The notes under the pieces are model-generated. The model was not told where the DNA came from. It made no database searches and was given only the letters and a program-made list of their open reading frames with translations. From assembly GCA_037178625.1 (NCBI GenBank), contig CM074131.1, positions 124,001 through 188,000 on the forward strand: a stretch of DNA of 64,000 nucleotides. The letters run 5' to 3'. Below, one piece after another: positions 1 to 13,607 of the stretch (within the stretch, counting starts at the first letter, position 1; each line of letters starts with the position of its first letter). The translations under genes were made by a program, and so were the position numbers. Source of the stretch: Skeletonema tropicum (lineage: Eukaryota > Bacillariophyta > Thalassiosirophyceae > Thalassiosirales > Thalassiosiraceae).

Positions 1-3000
1 CTTCCAAATCCATATGACAACGACTACCGTGGGGCTGACAAAGTCAACCCTGAGGATGTCCCGTCTCGTTTTAATCCCGATAAGCCTGTGTTTGCCAAAC
101 TCTCAGACGGAAGTTATGCGCTGTATGACTCGCGCCTCGTTACTACTGAGAATACTCTTGAGAATCCAACTCCAGATGGAGGAGGCAAATCCGTCCTACG
201 TTCTACTATTCGTGCTCAACGTGACGGATTCAAGGCCGTTGTTGCGCCAGATGGTCGTGCAGAGTTTTTCGTCTTCAATGATCATAATATTGCTCTGTGC
301 AACAATGAGCAGCCCAACTTCTTGAATCGTGACTCTTGTGTGCTGACTTATGACGAAAATGCCTGCGTAAAAGAGTACGAGCAATCGACGAACACGTTCA
401 TTGACGTCCAATTGGTCCTTACTTTCGATGAGGAGACTATGGCGAAGATGCACAATGTAACTCGTGCGAGTTACCGAGAGGCATCGCCTGGCTTTGCCGA
501 AAAAGACAACAGTCGTTTCATTTATGCTGTGAAGAACTTGCGCTTTGATGATTCGATTGCTGATGGCACTCTTGCGGGGACCAAGATCGATCTTCCTTGT
601 TACAGAAAAGACGGCAACCCAACCTCTAGGTGGATTCCAAGATCTGACCTTGATTCTTCTACATGCACCAATAGCCTCCAAGAAAATACTGTCGCTGTGT
701 TGAAGCATGCATTGGAGACCAGCAACGATGAGAATCCGTACATTCGAGATATCGTCTTGTGGAACCAGATGGAAGAGGATGCCTGTAACGAAGCGGATTT
801 GGCAGAGTTTGGCATGTTGATCATGACATCTGAGGGGTGCTGGGAGAATGTCCATCCGGATTACATGTGAGTACAATACCCTTTTAGCTCTTCTTCATCT
901 GTACTTGTTTTTGTTCTCGTGCTAACTTTCTTGCATCGAACTCATTGTCGGTAGGTCTATCATCGATTTCACCAACTACGTGGCTGAACATCCAATGCCC
1001 ACCCTTCCAGATACTTCCATCACTGGATTCAAGAACGTAGGATTTATGGATTACCCTGAATTTCACCCCATGTCCTACTTTGAAGATCTGAAGAAAGAAG
1101 AAGGTGTTCAAATCCGATCTCTTGCTCGATATCTCTATCCTGTTACAGGCCGAGTCAATCAAAATGCAAGATTCGGGGACAAGATGATTGTGGACCAATT
1201 CTCTCAGCTGATTGGCATGAGTGGTGATCGACTCAATCTTTTGGCTGTTGCAGATAATCTTGGAACGATGATGCTTTCGAACCATGTCGAGTCCAACCGC
1301 GGTGGAGGCACTTTGGTTTGTGGATCACCCAATGAAGTCGCTCCCGATCCTCTCCTTGATGACTACTTTGATGGTTTGGAAGCCGATCAGGCTTGTTTCG
1401 GCTGTCAATCGTCGTATGTCAACTACTACCAACAGAAGCAGAGTGTTTGGACAATGATCGCACTTGAGGCGGAAGACCAGCTCTGTCAACGGATGGCGTG
1501 GTCTTTGTACGAACATTTGAATGTGGGCATCACAACGGCGCCAGATAACACTGAGACGAACCTCTACTCCTACGACATCTTGACTAGACATTGCTTTGGG
1601 TCGTATTTTGATATTTTGAAGGAAATGGTGTACAATCCTAAGATTGGTGAGCAATTCAACTCTGTTGGATCTGCATCTGCCAGGCTAAAGTGGGATGTGC
1701 ACAATGAACTTGTTCTTCCTGACGAGAATCTTGGGAGAGAGATCATGCAGGTGAGCATTCATTCTCAATATCTGTTTCATTATTTTACTCCGAGCCTCTT
1801 CAATCATCTAACCGCCACGCTTTTGTAACCACCTCGAAGCTGTTCACAATTGGTATGCATGAGCTTAATTATGATGGTACGGAAACTCGAGATGAGTACG
1901 GCAGACTTATTCAGACTTACGACAACTACGATATCATGTCGAACGCCAGGGTGTTGACAGGATTTATCTACACAGCTCGTAGAGGAAATGTTGAAGAGCT
2001 TTTCAGATCGAACAAGTCAAGAATGGAACCCATGAGAATTGATGTCGATGCCCATGATTACTTTCCCAAACCGTCAGTTGATGGAAATTGGATTGGAGAC
2101 AGATATCCTCTCTGTATAGATTTGCCGAGGCATCATTTTCTGAAGATTGGGGCGACATTCAGGTTCAGAGGGGGCAGCAGTTTGCCGCAATCTCAGTATG
2201 CACCACGTGAGTTTGTGTTCTTGCTCAATCTCTCTGTTTGAAAACTTTATCTCATCATATATGTATCACTTTCTACACTTTCCTTGATAACAGCACATTG
2301 GGACTCAGACGAATCAATTAAGAGGTTTACTCTTTCCTCCGAATCAGCATTGTATCAGAAACTATGTAACCCTAATGATAGTGGAGAATGTCAGTTTGCG
2401 AACACTGTTACCCTTGATGAAAACCTTCTCTGTTATGGAAGAGAATGCCGAGTGGATGAAGTCATTATTGTCCAAGTCAAACCTGGTGCCTTCTATGAGT
2501 ATATCAGGCAGGCCTGTGTGCAGCTATCATTTTACGATGATGCAAAGAAGGTTGTGACTGGCTATTCTCGACATATATCAGGCGTTGGTCGAAGGCATAC
2601 TCATGCCATGTGTGTTCACCCGGGGAAAGCAGCTGCAGGGCGATCCTGCTGTGATGTTGCCGAGACAGACGTCTCTGAGTACAATTACAAAATGGTAAGT
2701 CAAGCAGGGGGTGTGGTGCAGGTTATTATTTACTAATCTTTTGTCCTAACACTTTGTTCTGCCCTTTGCAGGAGTTTCACGGTGAAAGAACCTTCTTTGC
2801 CACGACCGAACTTCAGTGCACTACCGATGGCGGACGTGTCTGTGACTCTAATAGTTTGATTGCTGATAGTCCTGCGGTCAACATTAGAACCACTTATGAC
2901 AGCATTTTCCCCAGTCAAAACACCATGTTTTGGACGGATGCATCTTGTACTTTATCGCTCAAGGTTAGGGCGGATGGACTAGTTGCAATCATCCACACGC

Positions 3001-6000
3001 CTGCAGCCAATCCCTTCTTTGAGGACGAGACCGTTCCTTACGTCGATGTCAACAACACTATCACTTTCATCAAAGTGCCCTGGAAGAAGGATGCCTTGAC
3101 TGCCGAAGAAATCTTCCCAACACTTAATAACACGTGCGGTGATGGAGCTTGCAGCGTCACCCACGATGATGCTTGTCTTTGTGACGTCACAGTGTCTGAG
3201 AGTGCTGTCTTCGATTCGCTTCCTTCCAGAGAAGATGTGTTGTCATTGCTAAAGGTTGGCGCACTTCCACCGGAATCTTTTGCAGACGATACAGTGTCTT
3301 ACACTTTGCTGGAGTCATCTGCAGAAGTTGAGGCTTATGTTGCCTCTGATGCGAGTGGTATTGGTGCCGAATCAACTATCTTCAAGGTTGAGGATGAATT
3401 TGGAAACACTTTATATCTGAAGAATATGGCATCCAGCATTACGCTTGGCGGGTTGTATACTCTGCGAAACCCACCAAACTTTATTGAATTGTCAGCTCCG
3501 GAAGTTAGAGACGCAGAGTATGAGATTGACGCATTCTTGACGCACTTGGTCCAGCACCCCAATGCTCCGCCATTTATTGCGAAGAATCTTCTTCAGCTCC
3601 ATGGCTTTTCCAATCCTACACCAAGACAAGTAGAGATAGTAGCCACCGCTTTCATGAAAGGAACTTTCACCAAAGGAGATTCTACGTTTGGAGATGGCAG
3701 GTACGGAAATCTTGCTGCAGTGGCCGCTGCAATCGCTTTGGACGCAGAGTCAGTGTCGCCTGTCCTTGATGAGGATCCAGTTCATGGTCAGATACGCGAG
3801 CCTTTGTTGAAGGTAATTGGTGTGATGCGGAGCTTGAACTTTCAGCGGCACCCTAGTGTCAAGATTCGCCACGGCTTGTTTGATAACATGAAGTATAAGA
3901 TTGGACAAATGGTGAGAACTTCAATTGTCCCGTTGAATTTATGTTTGTTCTGTGCCCATTCATACCTCACACCTGTGTGTACTCTTTGATCATATGCACT
4001 TTTTGTTCAATCTCTTAAGGTATTTGAGCCTCCTGATCAATTTGGCTTCTTCGCGCAGGACTACCAACCTCCTGGAGCAATTGCTGATGCAGGTCTGTAT
4101 TCTCCAGAATCAGAGTTGCTTGGTATGAACGCTGTTGTTGGACTGACAAATGGTATGTTCTCCCTACACAACTTTGGTCTTACGACTGGATTTGGAGGAT
4201 TTGGTCCGTTTCTGAAAGGCGGCTATAAGGTGGGTGACACATCCTCGTCAGTCGGTTACCTAAGCTATTCACCATCTGCAAGCGATGTGAAGGACAAAAT
4301 TGAGGAATTGTCAACGTTGCTTATGGCTGGGAGATTGAGTGACGAGAATATGCAAGTAATTCTTGATGCATACACCAGCTTCAGTGCCACTAACGGCACT
4401 GAAGTCGGCGAGAGAGTTATGATGAAGCTCCTCACATCTACTCCAGAGTTTCATTCTTCCAATACTTTACGCAAAACAGGCTCTCCAAGGCCAGTCACGC
4501 CTCCACCAGAAATGTCCAGCACACCTTACAAAGCTATTGTTTACATCAACCTCTTCGGTGGGCTTGACTCTTTCAACGTTTTGACTCCACATAAAAATGG
4601 TGGGTCGTGCTCTTTGTATGACGATTATTTCGAAGCGCGTGGCGGTGCCAGCGGAATTGGTCTGAGAATGAATCAAATTCTACCCATCGACGGTTCAACG
4701 GCTGGTATAAGCGGCTGTAGTACATTTGGGGTTAACAATATGTTGACTGCATTCAAAGAGATTTTTGATGAGGGGAAAGGAGTCTTTCTCGCGAATATGG
4801 GCCATTTGCACAAGCCAGTCAAGAAAGATAATTGGATGACGGAGACGCGGTAAGTATTTTCTTTCGATTTATCTTTGTGCATGACATTCATTAAGGCGTC
4901 TCACAGTTTCAATGTCGTTTGTTCTCGTTAGCACGGATCTTTTCTCTCACCACACAATGAAGAAGGAATCGCACGAAGTTGACGCATTTAAGGAAGGCGA
5001 AGGCCCCGGTGTCATGTAAGTGTGGACATAATCAAGCCTGTCTTTTACCCTTTTCCTTTGGATATGTTCCAAGCTAATGCTCTTCTCATCTATTGCAGGG
5101 GACGAATTCTTGACGTTCTCGAACGTAACGGGGAAGCTGTTGCTGCAACTGCTGTTAATACAAGGGCATCTATGATAGATGGCAACCCTAAAACAGGTCG
5201 GCTTCCAGATATTCTCTCCGCTGACGGATTTCACAAAATTTATGACAACAACTGGCTCAGTGGTAAATCACAGGAGCTCCGTGGACATCTCGAATCGCTT
5301 CACTCCCTGACTGATGAAAATTCTGGTATATTCGGAAACAAGTGGTCTCAATCTTTTATTGATATCTGGAACAAGACCGACGCGCTAGTGGATAGTGTTC
5401 GTGGAGTGAAAACTCTTACAACATTCACCACAAGACTTGACACTGCTGGTATCTCGAGCAGTTTGAAACAAGTAGCAAGGCTTATTCAAATTCGTAACGA
5501 GCGCGGCGGAGGCATTAATCGTGAAGTTTTCCATGTTCAACAAGGTGGATATGATGGTCACTTCGACGTGGCGCTCAACTTAGCGACAAGGTTGCCGTCT
5601 CTCAACCATGCGGGTGAGTATAGTGCTGCGAAAGCTCAACTTCTCATCTTTGCCTTGCAAGATACATCCTAACTCCATCTTCTTTCACTTCTCTTTGCAG
5701 TTGGAAGCTTTTGGTCAGAGATCAAAGCACTGGGAATTGAGAATCAAGTTACTGTGTTGATTGGAAGTGAGTTTGGCCGCACAATCAACCCAAATAGTAA
5801 CAAGGGATCTGATCATGCATGGGCAGGTAACTACTTCATGTTTGGTGGGGATGTCCGGGGAGGTAGAATTCTTGGAGAGTATCCCACGTCATTTGGAGTA
5901 TCTTATCATCTCAATATAGGTCAGGGGCGGCTGATTCCAAAACATTCTTGGGATTCTGTCTGGTATGGAATCAGTCAGTGGTTTGGTGTCAAGGACTTGG

Positions 6001-9000
6001 ATGATCTCGAATATGTTCTGCCAAATTCAGGCAACTTTGGTTGCGACTTGTTCACAGACAGTGATCTTTACACTACAGGAACAGAATCATTGAAGGGATG
6101 CGGAGGAGAAACTCTTACTAGTCCAGTAACAATGCAAATTCCGACCGCCCGGTACTTGACTGGTGAGGAGCAGAAAAAGGTTTGCAGGATTGCAGTGCGA
6201 GCGATGGGAATTTCGTTGAAGTTTGAGCCTATCAACTCTCGTTGTTACGTCGACGATCAAGTGCTTGTACCATCAGAAGAGGTTCCAGGCTTTTTTGACA
6301 TTAATGGATTGGCAGTTGTCAACTTTGATGAGAGCATCCCATCTAATGTGACGACCCCAACCGCCGTTGCTAACGTCATGACAATCGTGGCAGCCACTGC
6401 ATCAGATTATGTAGTGGCTGGGGCAATTGCACAGAGTGCAGCGCCCTCTGTGAGTCCTTCGGCACATCCAACAATCTCAAAACCACCGACAATCAAACCC
6501 TCAGGTATGATTACTTTCGTTGCAACTTTCTACTGCTTCTTGTTCTTGTGAATCGTCGCACTCACTCACACACTGCTGCATTTTTCTTTGATCACAGTGT
6601 CTCTTATGCCTTCGCGCCAGCCATCTAATCAACCCACTGCAAGTCCATCTGTGTCAACGATGCCTAGTGACCAACCAACAAAAACTACCATGCCGACGCA
6701 TAAGCCGAGTGTAAGCCCCACAAGTAGTTTCCCACCGACCATCAGTCCTACAAATTCACAATCCCCTACCGTCTCGAAGTATCCAACACCTGCTCCTACT
6801 GCTAGAATGGTATTCGAGGAAGAGTTCTCCTCAAGAGACATTGGGTCAGTGGGGCGCACGGGTGGCTCATCAAATCCTGAACCTGGACTTCATATTGTTC
6901 AAGGGTCTGGGACTGACATATACGGCTTCAATGACGCCTTTCATTACATGTTTGTGGAAACATCTGGCGATGTTACCTTCACAGCACTCATTGAAAGTTT
7001 CTCCGCGTCTAGTAGCTGGGCCAAAACTGGAATAATGTTTCGTGACTCTCTTTCATCGGCTAGCAGTCACTATACGATGTTCCTCACACGCAACAAAGGC
7101 GTTGCAAATCAGTACCGAACTTGTACAGCCTGTTCTACTTATCATGCGCAGAGTTGGCTTTACACTCCGTCAAAGGTTTGGTTTAAGGTCACGAAGGTAG
7201 GAAATGTCTTGACTGCCTACTATCGCCCCGATTCTTCAACCTCCAGTACCTGGTACCAATTTGGAGTTAGTCTGTCAATGGTCAACATTCGTTCCACCGG
7301 ATATTATGTGGGCATTGCTGTTACTTCGCGTACAAACGGTGGCCTGGCGACAGCTGAGGTGTCTAACATTCAATTGACTCGGGTTTGCACGAGTGAATCC
7401 GTCACAAAGTTACAATGTGAACAAGCAAGTAACTGTGAAGTTGGAGCGCTGACTTCTACTTGCTACTACAAGGGAACTGTGCCTGTCTGGGAAGCTGGAT
7501 ATTCATACGATGGCACGTTAGTTGCCTCCGTTTTGGATGTCGATTCGACGATAGTTCCTGTCAATTGTGACGCAAGTCCTTTGGTATTGTCAGGAGCTGT
7601 GGATGGGACAACCAACAAGTTCCACTGTAACAGAGAGAGTTATTCCACTGAGATCCCTGGACTTATCGTCAAACCATCTCACCAAAAGCTTTCGATCGTG
7701 AATGGGCTTCGAATTTACAATCCGAACAATTACGCTTTCGGTGACCCAATGGAGTTTACTATCCAAGGTCGCATCCAACCAGGTTCTCTCGTCAGAGATA
7801 AGTGGGACAATTTGTGCTGGGAGGTGCAGTCAGATTATAGGATACTTCCATCGGCATGTGACCCTTCCAATCCTATGCAACTGTTTTACCAGTCAAAAGC
7901 AGGTAAAATTCGTAACATTGGGCTAGGTAACTGGTGCATTTCAGCGGGAATTGGAGAGGAACTTCTCTTTCAAGGTTGTTCTTCTAGCCGTGATGATCAG
8001 GTATGGCCGTATGATGTTGATTCTCAGAGATTTATGAATGAAGACGACAACTGTATTGATTACGACTACAACTATGGTTATTTAGTTGGACATGGTTGTC
8101 ATGGAGGGTCAAACCAAATGTTCTACTTTCAAGAAGAGACATGGGATTCATGGACTGGAGATCCCAAAGACTGGGAAGACATTGCAGTGGGGCCTTTGGA
8201 AATGAGTGCGGCCGAAAGAAACGGCAAAGGTCTCTCAATATTCTCATCTTACGAGTCAGGAGATGAAAGCAAATTCTTCACGGAGGCTTCTTTCTTGGAA
8301 AACACTAATGTATATTCGGAGTACAGGTACGTAGGATCAGTGCTGACGACACGATTAATTTTTCTTTGTCTTTGGTTTGGTTTCATTCATTAAAGACTAC
8401 TCGCCTTACCTTTCATCTCGATTCCACGCAGAATTCTCTTTCCATCTCAGAGACAGATGGACCCTCCACCAACTCATCTTCAATTTGCTGAGATTGAGTT
8501 GAAGGGTTTGATTGTGGATTTTCCATTCGAAGAATCGGAAAGCGAAGAAGGAACCGGAAGTGATTACTTCAGTTTGGAGACAGGATTTGCAGGGTATTGC
8601 AGAGATTCCACCGGACAATTTTATGACGAAGTGCGCCCTGCATTCCCAGGACTCATCAAAAGCGTTGAAGAATGTGCTGACTGGTGTCACAAATTTGTAG
8701 AATATCCCGTCCCAAGCAGCGGTGGTCTCGTTGGATTTGCCTACAGCTCCAAGGTGGATTTATGTTGGTGTGCTTTTGAGGGGGGCGCAATACCTTCCAA
8801 CCTCCAAAATGACCCACCTGTAGATCATACTATCACCCCTGGAGTTGCGACTGGAGTGCCTGTCTATCATCCTGCTATCTTTGCCGACATAGAATCATCG
8901 TTCACATATGAGGTCACCCAAGAGTTTCAATGTTACAAGCGAGACGTGACCAAGGTTGGAGTTTACATGCAACCAAACCTCAATGGTGGTAGTTTACCCG

Positions 9001-9668
9001 GCGCCTGTCACGCAGAAACTTTCAACCTCATCTCTATTCTCAAGAATTACATCAAGACTGATGGTGCTTTTGCCAGTTTCGTTGTGGATGAATCAGTTTC
9101 ATATTTTCATGATCCAGACCTCGCGTACAAGCTTGCTTCCATGAGATTCTTCTTCATGGTTGACATGGAACGCACATTGAATGGCTGGGATAGTGTGTCT
9201 CAAGGCATCCTGAACGAATTTGTGCAGAATGGAGGCACATTAGTGATGACGGGAACCTACGGGACCAGGGATGTTGATTTTCTGAATGATGCTTTTGGGT
9301 GGGATCTAACGAATGAAAACTGCAAAACCAGCCACAGAAATGCAGAAAATAGCGTTGGCACTCCATGGGAGTACGAAAACGTCGCGCTTGGATGTCCAAG
9401 TGCTACACAACATGTCAACTGCAGGAGCGTAGAATGCATTCCAATCTGGGGAACTGAAAATTCAGCTGCCGTTGTCATATTCCCTCATGGAGAGGGCCGG
9501 GTGATTTACTTAGGTTTCGACTTTTACAACACAGGATACAGGGTGGATGGATACCATTCAGATTGCAGCACTAGAAGGGATGAGTGGGTAATTTCTGCGC
9601 TCCGTGGCAGCTTGCTTTATGCCAAGTCTGTCACAACTGCTCCCGAGGTCACTAGCACCATTGGGTAA
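1..9668 (+). CDS. Giant multidomain DUF1800-DUF1501 protein, copy A (5' end outside window)
   Basis: Eleven exons are read with GT-AG introns of 77-108 bp: 1-866, 955-1750, 1840-2206, 2294-2694, 2772-3911, 4020-4849, 4932-5015, 5099-5613, 5701-6504, 6598-8326, 8432-9668. The exons sum to 2,923 codons including the TAA, so phases agree throughout. The DUF1800 part shows LFTIGMHEL (about 1840) and ends near 4480 with a TPEFHSS motif. DUF1501 (sulfatase/phosphatase-like fold) follows, with LFGGLDSFNVL (about 4550) and EFGRTINPNSNKGSDHAW (about 5765). A PTxxPS-rich linker lies at about 6430-6800. Next come a beta-sandwich (concanavalin-like) region at about 6810-7380, a ricin B-like region at about 7790-8140, a Cys-rich apple/WSC-like region at about 8570-8800 and a class I GATase-like domain at about 8940-9560. 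Domain names past DUF1501 rest on fold-like patterns and are less sure. The function is unknown; a secreted or surface protein is inferred from the composition. The convergent neighbour is the WD40 gene. Confidence 0.85.
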
Positions 9669-9741
9669 CTCGGACATCAGAGAAGGAAACAACGATCAAA
9701 TCATTCTCTGATTGTATAGAACTTAATGTTTAGTAGGGAAT
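1..9741 (+). repeat. Left arm of large inverted duplication
   Basis: This whole stretch, including coding exons, introns and 73 bp after the stop, reappears in reverse orientation in 40450-64000. Exon lengths from exon 7 onward are the same in both arms except exon 10, which is 3 bp longer in the right arm. Homology stops after position 9741. The left end lies outside the window, so the total arm length is unknown. Scattered substitutions, for example THLQF versus TDLQF in exon 11, show the arms are not identical. Confidence 0.93.
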
Positions 9742-10227
9742 CTTTAAAAGAATCAATAGTGTGTCAAAGACATGCATTTAGAGTGATGTCGCTATGACCT
9801 CTTCAGCTGCGGTATGTGGTGGCCTTCGCCGTGCAGAGTAATACCACTATGTGAAGCCAATGCTGTTAGCTCTGGACAAAGTATCTACAGAATCGATGCT
9901 GGTATCCTTTATGCATGTATCCACCACTTCATATCAACTTGTGGACAAGGAGTCAATTGTAAACTCATTTGCCCAAGTGAGTCATGATGCTCACGTCATG
10001 ATATTCCCAAACCCGATGTCTTCTACAACTCTAGAATCCATTTTGATTACAGATTTCATCCAGCAGCTCCCAGTAGATGTTTTCACGGACGATTGGGTGT
10101 CTTTGGCGGCTTGCTTGCCCCATCGCAGTAGGGCGTCGACAGGTTCTTCGCTTTCCATAAGGATGAGTTCCATCCCAGCAATTCAATCATACTCGCACAT
10201 CCCAACATCCCAACTCAGATGCACACT
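9669..10227. other. Convergent 3' intergenic region
   Basis: This stretch lies between the stop of gene copy A and the stop of the minus-strand WD40 gene, so both 3' ends point into it. Its first 73 bp belong to the inverted duplication. Positions 9687-9703 are the empty counterpart of the site that LINE1 occupies in the other arm. I see no convincing exon or RNA gene in the rest. Confidence 0.6.
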
Positions 10228-11973
10228 CTACAGATCAGAGAAGAACTCCTCATTAGATGTCTTGAATAAGTTCTCCCTCTTTTTGGGCTTCTTGCCGCCA
10301 TCATCAGAATCATCCGAATCACTATCGTCGTCTTCACTGTCATCTTCCATATCTTCATCCTCGTCCATATCCTCCCAATCGTCTTCGCTATCCTCTCCAC
10401 CTCCTCCCTTCTTTGCCACTTCAGCTGCCGCTGCGATTGTGTCATACATATCTGTATCGTCCTTGCCTTCGTCGTCGTCATCATCATCATCATTTAAGAA
10501 TGAGCCATCCTACGCAACAAGAAACAAATCATTGAAAGAGAGATACATGTTAGATGTGCAAAGTATACAATTACAAGCACAATTCTTCCCCCACACAACC
10601 CCCCCCTCCAAACTCACCCAAAGTCGAATATACTCATCATGACTAACACTCCCCAGCATCTTTCTACCAGCACTCCATCCCAACGCCTCCACTGGAAATC
10701 CATCATGACCACCCAACACTCCCAACAAACTATTCGGTAGCAATTGTACTGCACGAACCAAACCATCTGAACTACCTGTCAATACTGTATCCTCGTCAAT
10801 TTTCAATATAGCATCGATTGATTGAGGATGGCCAGGATATCGATCGGATACGTCGCACCAAATGTCTTTGGAGAAGAGGGAGAGTATTCCCTCTTGTGTC
10901 CCACATACCAACTTGGAAGACTTTTTGATGAATGTACAAGAGAGCAATTCGTCCTCTTGATTTTCTGATTGAGTATATCCATGAGTTTCCCACGTATTCT
11001 GTTTCTTTTGTTGCTGCTGCTGCTGATGTGATTGCTGTTGTTGTGGTTGATTCTGTGTAGGATCCCAATTGGGATCGACATCCGGCAATACAATCGATTT
11101 TGAACCCCCCTTTCGCTTCACATATCGCATATCAAAGACTGACAACTTCCCATCTGCACAGGTGGCGAGTAGTGATGATCCATCATGATTGGATGTAAAA
11201 TCAGTGATGTAATCGTGATTGATCTTCCAGTGCTGGACACATCCCTGTGGCGGTTTCATGAGGTTGTCAAATGGATTGCCATTGTTTGCCTTCTGTGAAG
11301 CACACATTCGAGTATCCCAAAGTCGAACAGTGCCATCGTCATCTCCAGTAGCCAAGATCGGTCCACACGGCGAGTTGTACGGTAATTGATACAGCTTGTT
11401 GATTCCCACATTGTGCGCATTTTCAATCGACCAGAGAATCGCTGGCGATGACGCCACATCATCTGAGTTGTCCTCGAGAAGGCTGCAGGCGAGTTCTGAA
11501 TCGAGACATCGCAGCGAGCCGCCGTTGCAAACTGTATATAGAAATTCCCCGCCTCCAATTGATGGATCTGCTGGCTGTTTCATTGCTGGTGATTCTGCCG
11601 ATGCTGCTGAGTTTGTAGCGCCCGAAAAAAGAACATCTCGACAGCTTGGACCCTGCGTGGCCTTCTTGCTCGGCGACGCGGCAGATGAAGCGGATTTCGA
11701 TGCAGATATCGCAGGAATCTGCTTCGCCACGTAAATTGTTGATAAAATCGTGTCGTCCTCATCTTCATCTTGATCAATAATTTCATCTTCGTCGTCGCTG
11801 TCCATGTTGTGATGGTCGCCACCGCCATTTTTGCCGCTCTGCTTTTTGACGAGCAATTCGTGAACTTCCACCGTGCCATCGACTAGGCCAGCCGCCACGA
11901 TATCTTTCTGCGGGTGGAACGAGATGCATAGCGGCTGTGCTGAGCACTCGATTGGTTTGAGAGGGGTTGCCAT
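10228..11973 (-). CDS. WDR55: WD40-repeat protein, WDR55/Jip5-like
   Basis: Two exons: 11973-10618 and 10509-10228, with a 108-bp intron (donor GTGAGT after the codons for DEYIRLW, acceptor GCGTAG). The ATG at 11973 starts MATPLKPIE; the longer open frame upstream would need a TTG start. The product is about 545 residues. WD motifs are visible, including TVRLWDTRM, LSVFDMRYV and VLTGSSDGLV, arranged as in the WDR55/Jip5 family of nucleolar rRNA-processing factors. Exon 2 encodes a strongly acidic D/E/S tail followed by KKPKKRENLFKTSNEEFFSDL-like residues, also typical of this family. An acidic insert with DSDDEDE and a Q-rich insert near codon 310 lengthen it against the human protein. Family membership is recognised from pattern, not from a search. 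It lies about 1.9 kb upstream of the 5S array, which may be coincidence. Confidence 0.8.
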
Positions 11974-13584
11974 GTTGATTATTTGCAATCGAAGATACTC
12001 TTGTGGTGCTTGTGGGCATCAACTAATGCTTTTTGTGGCGTGGCTTGACGTCGACGTCCTGTCCGCCAAAGAGCCCTCTCATTCTCCTACCAAGCCCCCC
12101 ACCTACTATCCTCGTAGGCTATCGATAGTGCTTCCAAAGTAAAGGTCGCCTCCTGAGCGTTTTATGGCAGCAGCTTCATCACTTGCACACGGTCGTTTTA
12201 CACTTCTTTATGTGATAGAGCATCGGACTTCTGCCTCGCGGTGTGTATGACACCTGCTCCCAACATGTACATGTGGAGTTGCACCTATCAAACTTCGAAG
12301 ACGAAGGCTAAGGCACATCAACATAAGTTGCTAAGTTAAAATGCTCGAGCTTGAGTACAACAAGTATGTCGTTATCTAGATGAACACAATAATTTGAATT
12401 TGCGAAGCATGTCAAGATTCATTTGCATGCAATGTAATCAATTTTAGAATGTATCTTACTAAGCTTGCACTAGAAGCAAAGAATTGGGCTATTGAGGGAT
12501 GATGATGATGCATATGCATGGAGCACCAACGTGCGTTTCTTTGAGTCCTCTGTGAGAGGATCAATCACGAGAGTCTTTCCGTGTTTGCTACATCATACTT
12601 GACGTTTTAACAGGAATTTAGGAACATCCGCTCCAGCGCGGAAAGAATCGTACTAAGCACTCTCAACGCTGCCATAGATACACACTTGTGATCAGGCTTT
12701 TGTTGGAGTAGCGTCTCAATAATATGATCTAGAGGTGGGAGAGAAGTCCCAATCAATAGGGATCCTTGGGATTTGTGCTGCTCTTCATGTTCCCCACATG
12801 CTATGATCACATCCTCACGTGGAGGAGAGGAGGGGGAGGTGGGATCCCCACTCTGTGCCAGTCGAGACGATCATTAAAGATGTATTCTCATTGGTGAAGT
12901 GTAAAGGCTTCCAATCGAGTTTCATCTTCCCCCGCTGAAACTGTAGCTTTCGATCAATAATAATAATATAAGAAGAGAATTGATTTGTCTTCGCTGCCTA
13001 TGGAAAGGGGAAAGGACAAAAATTAATCATGGATGGTTAGATTATATTATGTGTGACGAGGCATTGATAATAGACACAAAAATATATGACTACAACCGCC
13101 GTCAAAAGAGAGTCACATGATGCATAAAATGTTTGAAGGGGGACGTTATCTCGTGATCAAAGGATGATACATTCATGGAGAGTGTCGATACATCCAGGGG
13201 TGACGCGCCAGCTGATACACAGCCCACTGAGGGTTGAACAACTCGAACGCCAGCTCGCCCGATCCTCTACACGCACCATGAAGACCACAATATTACACTG
13301 AATGTAAGACTTTGAGGCAGACGAGCACTCTACAACCACCAAAGTAGAGGGCGACCTTCCATTCGGCCATTAACTTTTCCAAACAAATCACGATACCAAA
13401 TTCTTCCTCTTCTCTTCGATTTGCTAACGTGAATATAATTAAATTGGAAGAACTAACCTTTAGTGCTGCCGCCTCTTGCTTGTCCTGTTGTCGTCATCCA
13501 CCGCCTGCTTGTTGCTTTTGAAATTAATTCATTATGACCACATCGTCGTAGCCATTTTATGGTGCACGTCTCACGTCTCATGGT
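11974..13584. other. Intergenic region upstream of the WD40 gene
   Basis: This 1.6-kb stretch should hold the WD40 gene promoter next to 11973. I found no tRNA or long coding frame. Two minus-strand stretches look partly coding: 12607-12830 (an open frame ending in LSTILSALERMFLNSC) and 13173-13497 (listed separately). Neither resolves into a full gene by eye. Confidence 0.4.
13173..13497 (-). pseudogene. Possible small intron-containing gene or broken gene
   Basis: On the minus strand an ATG at 13497 opens a short exon (MTTTGQARGGSTK) that ends in a donor, AAAG followed by GTTAGT, at 13458. An acceptor GGAAAAG lies 84 bp on, at 13374, which matches the intron size of this genome. Further on, one frame reads MAEWKVALYFGGCRVL and later ELAFELFNPQWAVYQL up to a TGA at 13173-13175. 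A TAA lies between these two parts, and the phase from exon 1 does not lead into this frame. So either an unseen intron exists or the gene is dead. I do not recognise the product. It could also be chance. Confidence 0.22.
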
Positions 13585-13607
13585 TAGGCGTATCGGGATA
13601 GTGGGCG
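13585..13607 (+). repeat. Left terminal inverted repeat of the MITE
   Basis: This is the 23-bp end that pairs with 13776-13798. The 8-bp direct repeat CTCATGGT sits immediately outside at 13577-13584. Confidence 0.88.

Noticed and set aside
10303..10500. Plus-strand Ser-rich ORF opposite the WD40 gene tail
   Set aside because: It is the antisense of the acidic D/E/S-rich exon 2 of the WDR55-like gene.
12205..12290. tRNA D-arm-like sequence (GATAGAGCATCGGACTTC)
   Set aside because: No T-loop (GTTCGAATCC-type) and no acceptor stem can be paired.
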